A stretch of 64,000 bases of DNA from Tillandsia leiboldiana (lineage: Eukaryota > Streptophyta > Magnoliopsida > Poales > Bromeliaceae): contig CM055076.1 of NCBI GenBank assembly GCA_029204045.2, forward strand, positions 27,606,832 through 27,670,831. Reading direction: 5' to 3'. The position numbers were made by a program, and so were the translations under genes. Position 1 is the stretch's first letter. Every line of letters begins with the position of its first letter. Positions 13,627-24,352 of the stretch are shown here, piece after piece. The notes beneath the pieces are model-generated. The model was given only the letters and a program-made list of their open reading frames with translations. It did no database searches and had not been told where the DNA came from.

Positions 13627-14990
13627 TGTGAAATTATATGAAACGACCGTTAAGTACTCTTGTAGAGCATACCCTCTTTCGTATGAACGAAGAAATCATT
13701 TAGCATATAAAAAAAATTCTACACACAGAGTGGTGGTAAGTGAAAAATCCGCTTCTGATACTATAAATAGTATCCACTTATGTTCCTCTCTCATCGAGTT
13801 TAGAATAGTTATTGGGAAATTATATGAAATAATCGTTATACTTCAAAGTTTAAACTGTTAGAGAAAATGGGAGGAGTCTGACGGGATTCGAACTCAGGAC
13901 CTACTGCTTTGATACTTTGGCTTAATTAAATAAGAGGGGCCTGACCTCCCATTTTGATACTATATGAAATTATATGAAACAATAAGTTTTTTTTTTTTTT
14001 TTTTTGAGAGAAAGGTTGTAGCATGTTATCCGCTTCGTTTATTTTGAAATAAATTTAGTTGGAAATATGAAGCAACTAGGCTTCGAACATAAAATCTTGA
14101 ATATCAACCACCAAACCCTTTGTCGCTGTGCTAGGGACAGTCGATATGAAACAATCGTTATACTCTAAAGTTTAAACTGTTAGAGAATGAAACGTTGGCT
14201 TAATTAAATGGGAGCCCGACAGGATTCGAACTGACCTCCAATTTTAATACTATGTGAATCAACTGTTATAATAAAAAAAACTTAAATCGTTAGAAAACAA
14301 TATTTTATATATTTTATTTTAATAGTTAATTATATTTAAATTTAGATTTAATTATATTTAAATTTGGATTTACTATAGATAAGGTCAATCCTAAAAGATA
14401 TAGAATTACTTGATATGGTATATCTTATCCTTTTCCCATCCATTTAAATTAAATAAAATCCTAATCAGACTTTGATGGGAAGTCGATCTGGAATCTATAT
14501 AAAGGGGTACTGGTCATGCCACCTACTCGTGTGCATTCTGGTAAGATTATCCATTAAATCCACACCATACGGAAGAACGCCTCAGAAAGGAGGAGAAACC
14601 AGATTACCTAGTTCGGTCGGTACTGTTTAGTATTGCAACCGAATTTTTTGCTTCCGCTGTTTAATCAAGAATTTTTCTCGATGACGCTCTGTAAGTTATT
14701 TTACAGCTTTATTTATGATCCTGAATATTGGTATGTATTCGATTTTATTTTATACCATATAAATTCCATCATATTTTACATACACCTTTTTTTTTTCTTT
14801 TCCTATTTTTTTTTTTTTTAATATATGAATATTAATACTCACTTCAACAAATCTCAAATCTCCCAAACTCCTGCACATGTCACCAACTGAAAATTTTACT
14901 GCATCCCAACAAACACAAAAACACCCACCCCTCTCTTTAGAGATTCCAAAGCTCTCACTTTCTCTCTCTCTCTTTCTTTCTTTCTCTCTC
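13627..14990. other. Intergenic DNA upstream of the bZIP gene
   Basis: Contains a duplicated stretch (GAAATTATATGAAAC flanks at about 13630, 13810 and 13970). Short tRNA-B-box-like strings (GGATTCGAACTCAGGACC, 13882; GGATTCGAACTGACC, 14222) may be SINE relics. Around 14480-14640 lies an LTR-like stretch with a TATATAAAGG box (14497). No gene supported. Confidence 0.4.
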
Positions 14991-15066
14991 CCCACCACCA
15001 TTTCTTTTAATCTTTTATTTTTATTATTATTACTTTTAAAATAATTTCTCTCTCCCACTCCCCCTC

Positions 15067-15073
15067 TATAAAT
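15067..15073 (+). promoter_or_regulatory. Candidate TATA box of the bZIP gene
   Basis: TATAAAT in a pyrimidine-rich context, about 610 bases before the main start codon. Transcription from roughly 15100 would give a leader of about 570 nt, as expected for S1-group bZIP mRNAs, which have long uORF-containing leaders. No mapping data are available. Confidence 0.5.
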
Positions 15074-15414
15074 TCCACCCCCTTCCCTTCCCCAATTCCC
15101 TTTTCCCCCTCTCCTCTTCTCCCTTTGTAAGATTCCCTCCCATACCAACACTCTGCTCCTCTGTTTCCTCTCTTCTTCTTCTTTTTCAATTCTCTCTGTT
15201 TTTTTTTTTTTTTTTTTTTTTAATTTTTTTTTTTTAGATCTCATTTTTTTAGATTCCAAATTCCAAAACCTATTCATATTCACATATTCATTCACAAATC
15301 CCCTGTTCTTGCCCCCCCTTTTGCCTTTCCCCCTTTTACAGGGGAGGTTCTGCCAAAATTTCCACCAAACTTCTACAAATTCAGGGGAGACTCTGCCAAA
15401 ATTTTTGACACAGG

Positions 15415-15429
15415 ATGAATCCCTGCTAG
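15415..15429 (+). CDS. uORF1 in the bZIP leader (4 codons)
   Basis: ATG AAT CCC TGC TAG, the first of several upstream reading frames before the bZIP start. It is too short to have a product of its own. Its role, if any, would be to tune initiation at the following uORFs. Confidence 0.4.
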   Translation: MNPC

Positions 15430-15465
15430 ATGTTTTCAATTGATGTCGCTGCTCACACTCAGTAA
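15430..15465 (+). CDS. uORF overlapping the sucrose-control uORF
   Basis: Eleven codons (MFSIDVAAHTQ, stop TAA), starting 13 bases before the sucrose-control ATG and ending inside it in another frame. Arabidopsis bZIP11 also has several overlapping uORFs in its leader. The function here is inferred from position only. Confidence 0.4.
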   Translation: MFSIDVAAHTQ

Positions 15466-15634
15466 GATCCAGCTATCAGATTTTATGATCAACTCCTCCC
15501 CGCGGCGCCGAATCAACCTTGTTCAATCCTTCTCTGTTCTTTTCCTCTACTGGTTCTATGTTTTCTCAGAATTGTATGATCACCGAAACCGCGCCGCAAC
15601 CAATCTCCTAATAATAACTAGCTTCAGATTCTAG
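15443..15634 (+). CDS. Sucrose-control uORF peptide (SC-uORF), extended
   Basis: A 63-codon upstream frame whose first 42 residues match the sucrose-control peptide of S1-group bZIP leaders. Visible landmarks are LSDFMINS (residues 11-18), RRR (21-23), NLVQSFSV (25-32) and FLYWFYVFS (34-42). In this family the nascent peptide stalls ribosomes when sucrose is high and represses translation of the bZIP frame downstream. The known peptide normally ends at or right after the final Ser. Here 21 further codons (ELYDHRN to SFRF) follow before a TAG. The stop lies 42 bases before the main ATG, so re-initiation is possible. The ATG at 15443 is chosen because the peptide then aligns from its first residue; an internal Met at residue 15 is a possible second start. 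Confidence 0.9.
   Translation: MSLLTLSKIQLSDFMINSSPRRRINLVQSFSVLFLYWFYVFSELYDHRNRAATNLLIITSFRF
15558..15611 (+). CDS. uORF nested in the SC-uORF, other frame
   Basis: Seventeen codons (MFSQNC to PISA-like end, stop TAA at 15609), overlapping the 3' end of the SC-uORF in a different frame. A ribosome that misses the SC-uORF start could begin here. This fits the multi-uORF layout of S1 bZIP leaders, but there is no independent evidence of translation. Confidence 0.35.
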   Translation: MFSQNCMITETAPQPIS

Positions 15635-15676
15635 ATCTATTAAATCACGCACCAATTAAGTAAGAATAAAAAAAGA

Positions 15677-16174
15677 ATGGGTTCTTCTAGCGGAACAACA
15701 ACAACTACAACAACAACAACAACATCTGGGTCATCTGAGGAGGAGTTGCAGGTTCTGATGGACGTGAAGCGGCAGCGGAGGATGTCGTCGAATCGCGAAT
15801 CTGCGCGGCGCAGCCGGCAGCGGAAGCAGCAGCAGGTGGAGGATCTGAAAGCATTTCTGGACTCTCTGAAGCAGCAGAAGCAGCAGTTGCTCTGCTACCT
15901 GGGCACCACTCAATCCCACTTATCTGCACTGCAGGGGGAGAACTCTGTTCTCAGAACTCAGCTGCTGGAACTCAGCAGCAGGCTCTGCTCCTTAAATGTG
16001 ATTTTGCAGAATCTTAATTCAAATGGATTAAGTGGATTAAGTGGATTAAATGGGTTGGTTAATGATAACAACAACAACAATAATTATAATTATAATTATA
16101 ATTATAATTACTATGATAATAATTATGATGGTTATAGTAGATTGGTGCATATGAACCAACCCATAATTATGTGA
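15677..16174 (+). CDS. Group S1 bZIP transcription factor
   Basis: A 165-residue intronless protein. After a Ser/Thr-rich N-terminus (ten Thr at 7-16), the basic region at about 31-53 contains the signature Asn39-x7-Arg47 (NRESARRSRQRK). The leucine zipper heptads fall at L57, L64, L71, T78, L85, L92 and L99, seven or more repeats as in group S. The C-terminus is Asn/Tyr-rich (about 133-153) and ends near MNQPIIM, close to the conserved S1 tail. Such proteins bind ACGT-core DNA, usually as heterodimers with group C bZIPs, and act in the nucleus in low-energy, amino-acid and stress responses. The leader carries the sucrose-control uORF, so translation is probably repressed by sucrose. Length and lack of introns fit the bZIP2/11/44/53 group; I cannot assign the exact orthologue. 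Confidence 0.93.
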   Translation: MGSSSGTTTTTTTTTTSGSSEEELQVLMDVKRQRRMSSNRESARRSRQRKQQQVEDLKAFLDSLKQQKQQLLCYLGTTQSHLSALQGENSVLRTQLLELSSRLCSLNVILQNLNSNGLSGLSGLNGLVNDNNNNNNYNYNYNYNYYDNNYDGYSRLVHMNQPIIM

Positions 16175-16404
16175 GAGGTGTGTAGTGGTATTATTGTATG
16201 TTTTTTTTTTTATTGTTGTTGTTTTGTGGGGTTTGTGGGGGGAAAAAGAAGGAGATTTTGGAAGTGGTTGGGATTTGTGGGGTTGTGAGAAATTAGGGGG
16301 TGGGTAATGGTTTAGTAAAGTAAAAGAGGGAGCTTGGTTATTATAAAACCATGTGTATTTGTTTAAGCTTTTTTTAAGAACAAGTACTAGTGTTTTTGGT
16401 CCAC

Positions 16405-16406
<2 letters not shown>

Positions 16407-16449
<43 letters not shown>

Positions 16450-16450
16450 A
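16407..16450. repeat. (CT)n microsatellite
   Basis: CT run about 230 bases downstream of the bZIP stop codon; similar (CT)n runs occur near 16610-16630 and 17408-17453. Confidence 0.85.
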
Positions 16451-16469
16451 ATCATTAATCATAAAAATT

Positions 16470-17405
16470 CGAGTTAATAGAAATGGAACAAATTCACTTA
16501 AAACGTATAAATACAGTGTCTATAGATTTCGATTATGATTCGACCTAACCAGTCTTATATTACTTCGAACATAACTTATTGATCACAAAAATTCACTTAA
16601 ATTTTTGTCTCTTTCTCTTTCTCTCTCTTAATCATTAATCACAAAAATTCGAGTTAATAGAAATACGGAACAAATTCACTTAAAACGTATAGACACAGTG
16701 CACATAGATTTCGATTGTGATTTGATCTAACAAGTCTTATATTACTTCGAACATAACTTATTGATTTATTTTTTAAAATAAATATTATTTTTGTCGGATC
16801 ACCAACGAGTTTATAGAAATATGCAACAAATTTACTTAAAGCGTACAAATACAGCGCTTATAGATTTCGATTATGATTCGACCCAACTAGCCTCGCGTTA
16901 CTTCGAACATGACTCATTGATTTATTTTTTTAAAATAACTATTATTTTTGTCGGATCGTTGACGTTAACTATTAATTCTAAAAGTTTGAGTGATTAAAAA
17001 TATATAATAAATTCACTTAAAACGTGCAGTATAACACCTACGGATCTAGATTGTGGCTATGCCCAATTAACCTACGGGTCTCGATTGTAACTCGGCCTAA
17101 TCCAACCTCACATCATTTCGAACGTGACTTGGTCCAACTTGACTTCCCGCTACATGACAGGATGCTGACTTCTTTAATCCAATACTTTTTCTTTACATAT
17201 GTTTGTTCGGGCTATGCCCAATTAACTTGCGGGTCTCGATTGTAACTCGGTTTAATCCAACCTCATATTATTTCGAACGTGACTTGGTCCAACTTAATTT
17301 CACGCTACATGGCAGGATGCTGACTTTTTTAATCCAATATTTTTTCTTTACATGTGTTTGTTCGGTCAGATCTTGAAAATAGTAAGAAAACAAATTATTC
17401 TAGGG

Positions 17406-17456
<51 letters not shown>

Positions 17457-17752
17457 ATCTAGATTGTGGCTATGCCCAATTAACCTACGGGTCTCGATTG
17501 TAACTCGGTTCAATCCAACCTCATATTATTTCGAACGTGACTGGGTCCAACTTAACTTCCCGCTACACGGCAGGATGCTGACTTATTTAGTCCAATACTT
17601 TTTCTTTATATATGTTTGTTCGGGCTATGCCCAATTAACTTGCGGGTCTCGATTGTAACTCGGTTCAATCCAAACTCATATTATTTCGAACGTAACTTAG
17701 TCCAACTTAACTTTCTGCTACATGCCAGAATACTGACTTTTTTAATCCAATA
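16470..17752 (+). repeat. Local tandem and dispersed repeat block
   Basis: Units containing TAGATTTCGATTATGATTCG and TTACTTCGAACATAAC recur near 16520, 16700 and 16860. From 17055 a related 156-bp unit (start GGCTATGCCCAATTAAC) appears at 17055, 17211, 17467 and 17623. A related single copy lies near 24050-24200. Open frames across these units are repeat artefacts. Confidence 0.75.
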
Positions 17753-17754
17753 CC

Positions 17755-17807
<53 letters not shown>
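17755..17807. repeat. (CA)n microsatellite
   Basis: CA repeat of about 25 units, followed by a C run and CT-rich sequence. Confidence 0.9.
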
Positions 17808-17809
<2 letters not shown>

Positions 17810-17829
17810 CCCCCTTCTCTCTTTCCTCA

Positions 17830-18731
17830 TTTTTTGGCGTGACTTTTAAAGTAGAATTTTTTTTTGTTTAATTAAAAAAAAGGAAAAAAAAAATTGTTGA
17901 GGAATAAAAAAATCGAAGGCTTTTGGTTTCAATTGATGAATTAGCCACCGAAAATAAAAAGCTCTCATATCAATCCTCTACTTTATAAGTAATTGAGGGC
18001 TTCTAATAGAAAAATTATTGAGGCTTCTTTTCGTACATCAAATCAAAAAAAAAGAACTTTACATACGCTACCGTGGAGCCACTTATATTGAAATTAATAA
18101 ATATATGGAATATCAAATATATTTTTAAAAAATTTATTTTTTTATATTTAATTTTTTAAAATTTTAAATTATTTATATATATATTTTTTAGTTTATTATC
18201 GTTTATATTTTAACAGAATATAAATGAAATATTTATTTTATCCTTTCAAATATATTTCTTTAAAAATTATGATTATAATAAATTTATAATTAACTAGAAT
18301 TTTCGAATAGAGATAGACGATAAATATATATATGAATAATATTAAATTTTTTAAAAAATAAATATAAAAAATTAAATTTTGTAAAAATATATTTACCATA
18401 TGTTTTAAAAGATTTGTATATAATTAATTCAATAAATATGTATTTATACGTAAAATAGTAAAAGTGAGATAAGGAGAAAGAGAAAAAGAAAAAGAAAAAG
18501 AAGAAAAGTCGCATTGAATCTCTACGGCATAAAAATGGAATTTTTTCTCTAATTTCGTTGTCATTGCCTCTGAATTTTTTTATCCACACAATCATTATCC
18601 GAAAAATCAGCCATTATTCCAAATTCAATATGATCTAATTCAAATCAAAGTACAATAAAACAAACACTAAATCATACACTACAAGAGAATGTCTCGTAGA
18701 GGGCGAACACCTTCTCTACAAAAGATAAGAG
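17830..18731. other. Intergenic AT-rich DNA
   Basis: Contains a copy of the dispersed AT-rich repeat near 18090-18450 (GGTTTATTATCGTT-like core, ending AAATTTTGTAAAAATATATTTAC). No gene seen. Confidence 0.4.
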
Positions 18732-19593
18732 TATAACGATCTGGTCCATTAACAATAATAATTTGTTGTGTCCAAATCACATTCCAAAACACTTAAGTCC
18801 GGTTATTATTAATAGCGTGCATGGTCTCCAAACCAAATCACAAACACTTTGCTATGTATAGCATTTTGCTCTTACACTTCCGACTGATATTTGTTTCTGA
18901 TACCATTTGTGACGATCCGACCCGTTAGCAATAATAACTCGTTGGATCCAAACCATAGCCAAAAATACTTAAGCCCAGTTATTATTACTAGTGTCCATGT
19001 TCTCTTGTATACCCAAATACATCCACATTCGCATCCGATGTGGGACTATTGGGATGTCACATACTCCCTCGTTTAGGGCTGACGTTCTCGTCAGCCCAAA
19101 CACACACAGCCCAAGATCACCAAGCGATATGAGACTTGTCTCGCTAGCCCTGTCATCTAGATATATGCTCAGTCGAGACTCGTAACACACTTCCGGCTGG
19201 TTATTGGCTTCGATGCCAAATATAACGACCCGGCTCACTAGCAATAATAACTCGTTAGGCCCAAACCACATCCCAAAACGCTTAAGTCCGGTTATTATTA
19301 ATAACGTGTATGGTCTCCAAACCAGTGCGCCCAGTTATTATTAATAGCGTGGATGCTCTCCAAACCAAATCACAAGCACTTTGCTCTGCATAGCATTTAG
19401 CTCTCACACTTTTAGCTGGTATTCGTCTCTGATACTATTTGTGACGATCCGACCCGCTAACAATAATAATTCGTTGAGCCCAAACCACACCCCAAAATAC
19501 TTAAGCCCAATTATTATTACTAGTGTCTATGTCCTATTATATACTCAAACAAATCTACATTCGCATCCGATGTGGGACTATTGGGATGTCACA
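18732..19593 (-). mobile_element. Cluster of family T1 TRIM LTRs, reverse orientation
   Basis: At least four LTR-like segments start near 18732, 18908, 19221 and 19440. Two are 154 bp long (18908-19061 and 19440-19593), ending GGACTATTGGGATGTCACA. Interiors carry the complement of the primer-binding region (CTGATACCATT, GATGCCAAAT). Flanking pentamers AAGAG and AAAAG could be a diverged target duplication of a composite element. The arrangement suggests recombination or nested insertion. Confidence 0.7.
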
Positions 19594-20504
19594 AAAAGCT
19601 CACAAATATTATGCTTCACTGTGTTGGCAGGTATGCCAACATCCTGCCCCCATGGTAAAGATCGAGAAAGATCATATTGCACTCGAAATTTATAAGCGTT
19701 GTGTTTACGTATACTAAAATTAAAAACTTCTCAATAGTATTTCATACGTACAATCCACATATAGTATCAAAGTAGGTCACGGGTTTGATTTCTGTAAGTC
19801 GTGTCGTTGTCGAGACAGTGGTTAGTGTTGATCTACACACCACTGCTCGTGGGGCAACCAATTAAATATCAAATGGTGGATAGTCTGACATATCAAGCAA
19901 GGGCTGCTTCTAAGATGGGGATCATTAAGAAGAAGGATCCTAAAGTCCTTCTCAAATAATAACTTCCTGTGTATTTTGAGTATTGTGTGAGTATGGTGTT
20001 TCTTGCCATTTGTGTATGGTGTTGAGATATTACATATCTCTTAATAAATGAATGGGTAGAAGCATATAGCTGCAATAAATGCTCATGGTGACCTTTCTAA
20101 TGGCTTAATAATTGAACTAATAATTAATTGTTGTAAATAAACCTCCAAGTAGGGGGTATAATGTGGCCTGTGCTGAGCCGACACGACCCACATTTGACCT
20201 AAGCTGATTCGGGTGAGAAGTAGGCGTGGCCCGGTCCGGTCCTAAATTTGGGTCGGGTCGGGTCGGGTCGGGTTGTGTTAGGTTTTCCAAAACCTGGGCC
20301 GAACGGCCCTTCGGCCTGCACAAAATGGATCGGGCCGTGCTGAGCCTTAGATTCGACGAACAGGCGGATTGGATAACTCGCGAGCAGATTATTGTATCAC
20401 GGATTATGTTGGTATGAGTAGAATTTATCCCCAAAGTTTTAGTAGCCAACATTTTTATCTATACTCGCCTGCGGGCGGGCGAGTACGGGTACGCGGGTTA
20501 TCCA

Positions 20505-20550
<46 letters not shown>

Positions 20551-20776
20551 TTCTTATGTTTTTTAAACACAAAATGTATGCATATAATTTTTAAATTATC
20601 ATAGCATGATAATTAATTAATTTTAAAACAACTAGAGTATTCACTTTTTAATTTTTTTTTTTTAAAAAAATATTATGTGGGTACTCTTAGGTCGTCCAAA
20701 TTGCTCATAATTTAACATGTACCTGCAATATTTTAAATAAGAAAAATTAATGCCATGCTCGCAAGCTTGTGTGAGT

Positions 20777-20811
<35 letters not shown>

Positions 20812-21240
20812 CTTTTTTTGCTGGAAAAAAAAATTTATTAGGAAAAGAGTAATTTTTTTACTTTTTTTGGGAAAAAAAGATTTGAGAATTTGAGAGCGGA
20901 GAGAGTTAAAATTTAGTGAAGAAAATAAGTGAACAAAATTTTTATGGTGATTAAATTAGAGGTTTATAAGAGTATATGCATAACTATTTAAAATTATTTA
21001 AAATTTTATAAAATTTTAAATATAAAATCTTTGGACCAAAATGTTCTCTCTAACAATGAAAATGTTGACTTTTAGAGATTTATTTGGATCAAAAGAAGCC
21101 CTTCTTGGAAGATGAGTCCTTCAGGTCTGTCCCCAGGCCTAGGTCTGTCTCTAGGGCCAGGCCTAAATACACAGCCTACGTCAGGCCGCAGGCTGCCCCC
21201 GCTCGATGCGTGTCAGGCTGCCCCCGCGACTCTCTCAGAT
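19594..21240. other. Intergenic DNA
   Basis: Low-complexity (GGTCG)n near 20252-20273, T-runs at 20510-20550 and 20780-20812, and a GC-richer stretch at 20180-20500. Sequence around 19765-19860 (ATAGTATCAAAGTAGGTCACGGG) could be a retrotransposon remnant. No gene supported. Confidence 0.4.
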
Positions 21241-22215
21241 CTGTACAATCACAGCTCGATGCGTGTCAGACCGTGCCGACCGGACTAACCCAAGCTTGGA
21301 TCGGTACAATCACAGCTCGATGCGTGTCAGGCCGTGCCGAACGAACTAACCCAAGCTCGGATTGGTACAATCACAGCTCGATGCGTGTCAGACCGTGCTG
21401 AACGGACTAACCCAAGCTCGGATCGGTACAATCACAGCTCGATGCGTGTCAGGCCGTGCCGAACGGACTAACCCAAGCTCGGATCGGTACAATCACAGCT
21501 CGATGCGTGTCAGGCTGTGCCGAACGGACTAACCCAAGCTCGGATCGGTACAATCACAGCTCGATGCGCGTGTCAGGCCGTGCCGAACGGACTAACCCAA
21601 GCTCGGATCGGTACAATCACAGCTCGATGCGTGTCAGGCCGTGCCGAACGGACTAACCCAAGCTCGGATCGGTACAATCACAGCTCGATGCGTGTGTCAG
21701 GCCGTGCCGAACGGACTAACCGAAGCTCGGATCGGTACAATCACAGCTCGATGCGCGTGTCAGGCCGTGCCGAACGGACTAACCCAAGCTCGGATCGGTA
21801 CAATCACAGCTCGATGCGTGTCCGGCCGTGCCGAACGGACTAACCCAAGCTCGGATCGGTACAATCACAGCTCGATGCGTGTGTCAGGCCATGCCGAACG
21901 GACTAACCCAAGCTCGGATCAGTACAATCACAGCTCGATGCGTGTCATGCCGTGCCGAACGGACTAACCCAAGCTCGGATCGGTACAATCACAGCTCGAT
22001 GCGTGTCAGGTCGTGCCGAACGGACTAACCCAAGCTCGGATCGGTACAATCACAGCTCGATGCGTGTCAAGCCGTGCCGAACAGACTAACCCAATCTCGG
22101 ATCGGTACAATCACAGCTCGATGCGTGTCAGGCCGTGCCGAACGGACTAACCCAAGCTCGGATCGGTACAATCACAGCTCGATGCGTGTGAGGCCGTGCC
22201 GAACGGACTAACCCA
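21241..22215 (+). repeat. 61-bp minisatellite, about 16 copies
   Basis: The unit reads GATCGGTACAATCACAGCTC, then GATGCGTGTCAGGCCGTGCC, then GAACGGACTAACCCAAGCTCG. Copies start about every 61 bases from 21251 to 22176; some carry a 2-bp GC or GT insertion, giving 63. Identity between most units is very high. Since 61 is not a multiple of 3, the frames crossing it shift at each unit and are not genes. The array ends at a GC-rich junction (CCCAAAGAAGGCGG, 22211). Confidence 0.95.
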
Positions 22216-22266
22216 AAGAAGGCGGTCCAATATGGCCGGAGGACTGTGTTGAGCCGTGCCACCAGG

Positions 22267-22850
22267 CAGGAACGAAGTCAAAATTTAATCACGAAGAGAG
22301 ACCAAAATATATTCAAAAAAAAAATTTAGCACATAAATCAAATTTTATATAATTAACTTTGTTTTAAAAAAAATTATTAATTTAATAATTAATGTAAAAA
22401 TATTAAAATTATTTTTAAATTTACAGATGTTTAATTTTTAATTATTTTATTTATATTATTATATTTAAATAACTAGAAATTTCATTAAATCTAACTGTAC
22501 GATCGAATTCTTAGTATTTTTAATAAATAAAATTATAATATTTAATAACTATGAAATCAAAGGGCTATTAAATTTAGTATAATATTTTTTTTTGTTAAAT
22601 AAAATATCTCACCTAAAATAATTAGAAATTATAAGTATGAGACTTTTAGTTTATTTTTACCTATTTAAAATATATGCAAAGAAAAAAGAGTTATATTAGC
22701 ACAAAAACTATTAAGCAAATATTAAAAAACTGAGAAGGGCATGGCTATTTAAAAAAAAAAAAATTTAAATTGATACTCGGGATTATTAAGTAATATTAAA
22801 AAGTTGAGGGGGTCATGACCACTTCGGGCCTTAACATGACTCCTTCCCTG
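22267..22850 (+). mobile_element. Decayed hAT element, family H2, copy 3
   Basis: Collinear with the copies at 30696 and 35696 but diverged: starts CAGGAACGAAGTC, ends GACTCCTTCCCTG. Flanking octamers CCACCAGG and CCATCACG agree at 6 of 8 positions. It abuts the minisatellite. No coding capacity. Confidence 0.65.
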
Positions 22851-22859
22851 CCATCACGG

Positions 22860-23300
22860 GTGTTACAGTACCTGTGTCGTGCCTTCAGACAATCTGAAAT
22901 CGTACAGATAGTGACAGTTGTTTTAAATCCCTATCTCAAAAATGTAGTAAATAAATTTATTTTTAGCATTTTTTTTTTTTTTAGAAAAAGGTAACATGCT
23001 ACCCTGATGTTACAGTACCCGTGTCGTGCCTTCAGACAATCTGAAATCGTACTGATAGTGACGGTCGTTTTAAATCCCTATCTCAAAAATGTAGTAAAAA
23101 AATTTATTTTTAGTATTTTTTTTTTTTTTAGAGAAAGATAACATGCTACCCGTGCTGTTACGGAACTCGTATCGTGCCTTCAGAAAGTCTGAAATCGTAC
23201 TGATAGTGACAGTTGTTTTAAATCCCTATCTAAAAAATGTAGTACAAAAATTTATTTTTAGTATTTTTTTTTTTTTTGAGAGAAAGATAACATACTACCC
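22860..23300 (+). repeat. Tandem repeat, about 148-bp unit, 3 copies
   Basis: A unit with TCTGAAATCGTACTGATAGT and TTTAAATCCCTATCTCAAAA occurs at about 22866, 23012 and 23160. Each ends in a T-run plus GAGAAAGATAACATGCTACC. Partial tail copies follow to about 23480. Confidence 0.8.
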
Positions 23301-23832
23301 GCTTTATTTATTTTTGAAATAAACTTAGTTGAAAATATGAAACAACTATGACTTCGAACTCAGGACCTCCAGTATCAACCACCAAACCGTTTACCAAAAA
23401 ATGTAGTAAAAAAATTTATGTTTAGCATTTTTTTTTTTGAGAGAAAGATATCATGCTACCCTCTTCATTTATTTTTGAAATAGATTTAGCTGAAAATGCA
23501 AAACAACAATGGCTTCAAACTCGGAACCTGAGATATCAACCACCAAATCCTTTACTACTTACTCTAGAAACAATTGATTTATTTTTAGCATTTAATTGTT
23601 AAAACTTAAATATGATAACTATGGTAAATTTTACTTACAGCAGTAATTTGTTGACATTAATTTTAAATATTAAGATGCTTTCATAATTTTATCTTTAGTT
23701 TTTTTTTATCTTTATAAATAAATAATGCCAAGCAAAAAACACAAAGTTTTGTCTTTGGGGAACCAAATTTGTCTCTTTGGCTTCTTTGGGAATAGTGTGA
23801 AAACCAACACACCAATCTCTTTGTAGATTTGG

Positions 23833-23901
<69 letters not shown>

Positions 23902-24233
23902 ATTTTATTTATATCTAATTTTCGTTGATTTTACTTTTTATTATAAAAAATAAAATTTAAAAATATTTATTAATTTTATTGCATCGTACTAAGTATTAAT
24001 CTTGAAAACTTGAGTGGTTGAAAATATGCAACCAATTCATTTAAAACGTACAAATATATCATTTACGGATCTCGATTATAATTCGGCTCAACTAGTCTCA
24101 TGTCACTTCGAACATGATTTGATCCAATCCGACCTTCTGTAATTTTGAATGTGATTCAGCCCAATCCAATCTTCCGTCACGGAAGGAATGAGATGCTGTC
24201 CCTTTAAACCAACACACTTAATTTGATTCAAAA

Positions 24234-24276
<43 letters not shown>

Positions 24277-24347
24277 GAGTAGAGCTTATATACTTTTAAA
24301 AGCACGAGCACATTCATACTTGTGAAATTTTTACAATTAGATTTGTA
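23301..24347. other. Intergenic DNA with (TA)n and (TTA)n
   Basis: Repeat tails to about 23560, then a (TA)n tract at 23837-23899 and (TTA)n at 24236-24276. No gene seen. Confidence 0.5.
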
Positions 24348-24352
24348 TTGAG

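Noticed and set aside
13346..13861. 171-residue plus-strand frame
   Set aside because: Runs from the LTR-like element across its target duplication into repeated flank; no domain recognised.
13866..13930. tRNA-like GGATTCGAACTCAGGACC (minus-strand B-box) as a tRNA gene
   Set aside because: Only the T-arm-like part is present, with no acceptor or anticodon arms; at best a SINE relic.
14750..15439. 229-residue minus-strand Lys/Arg/Glu-rich frame
   Set aside because: Antisense of the pyrimidine-rich bZIP promoter and leader; low complexity.
21084..22028. Overlapping frames with repeated NGLTQARIGTITARC or AERTNPSSDRYNHSSMRV
   Set aside because: Artefacts of the 61-bp minisatellite, whose period is not a multiple of three.
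21241..22215. Repeat array as a CRISPR
   Set aside because: Units are contiguous without unique spacers, and the DNA is plant nuclear.
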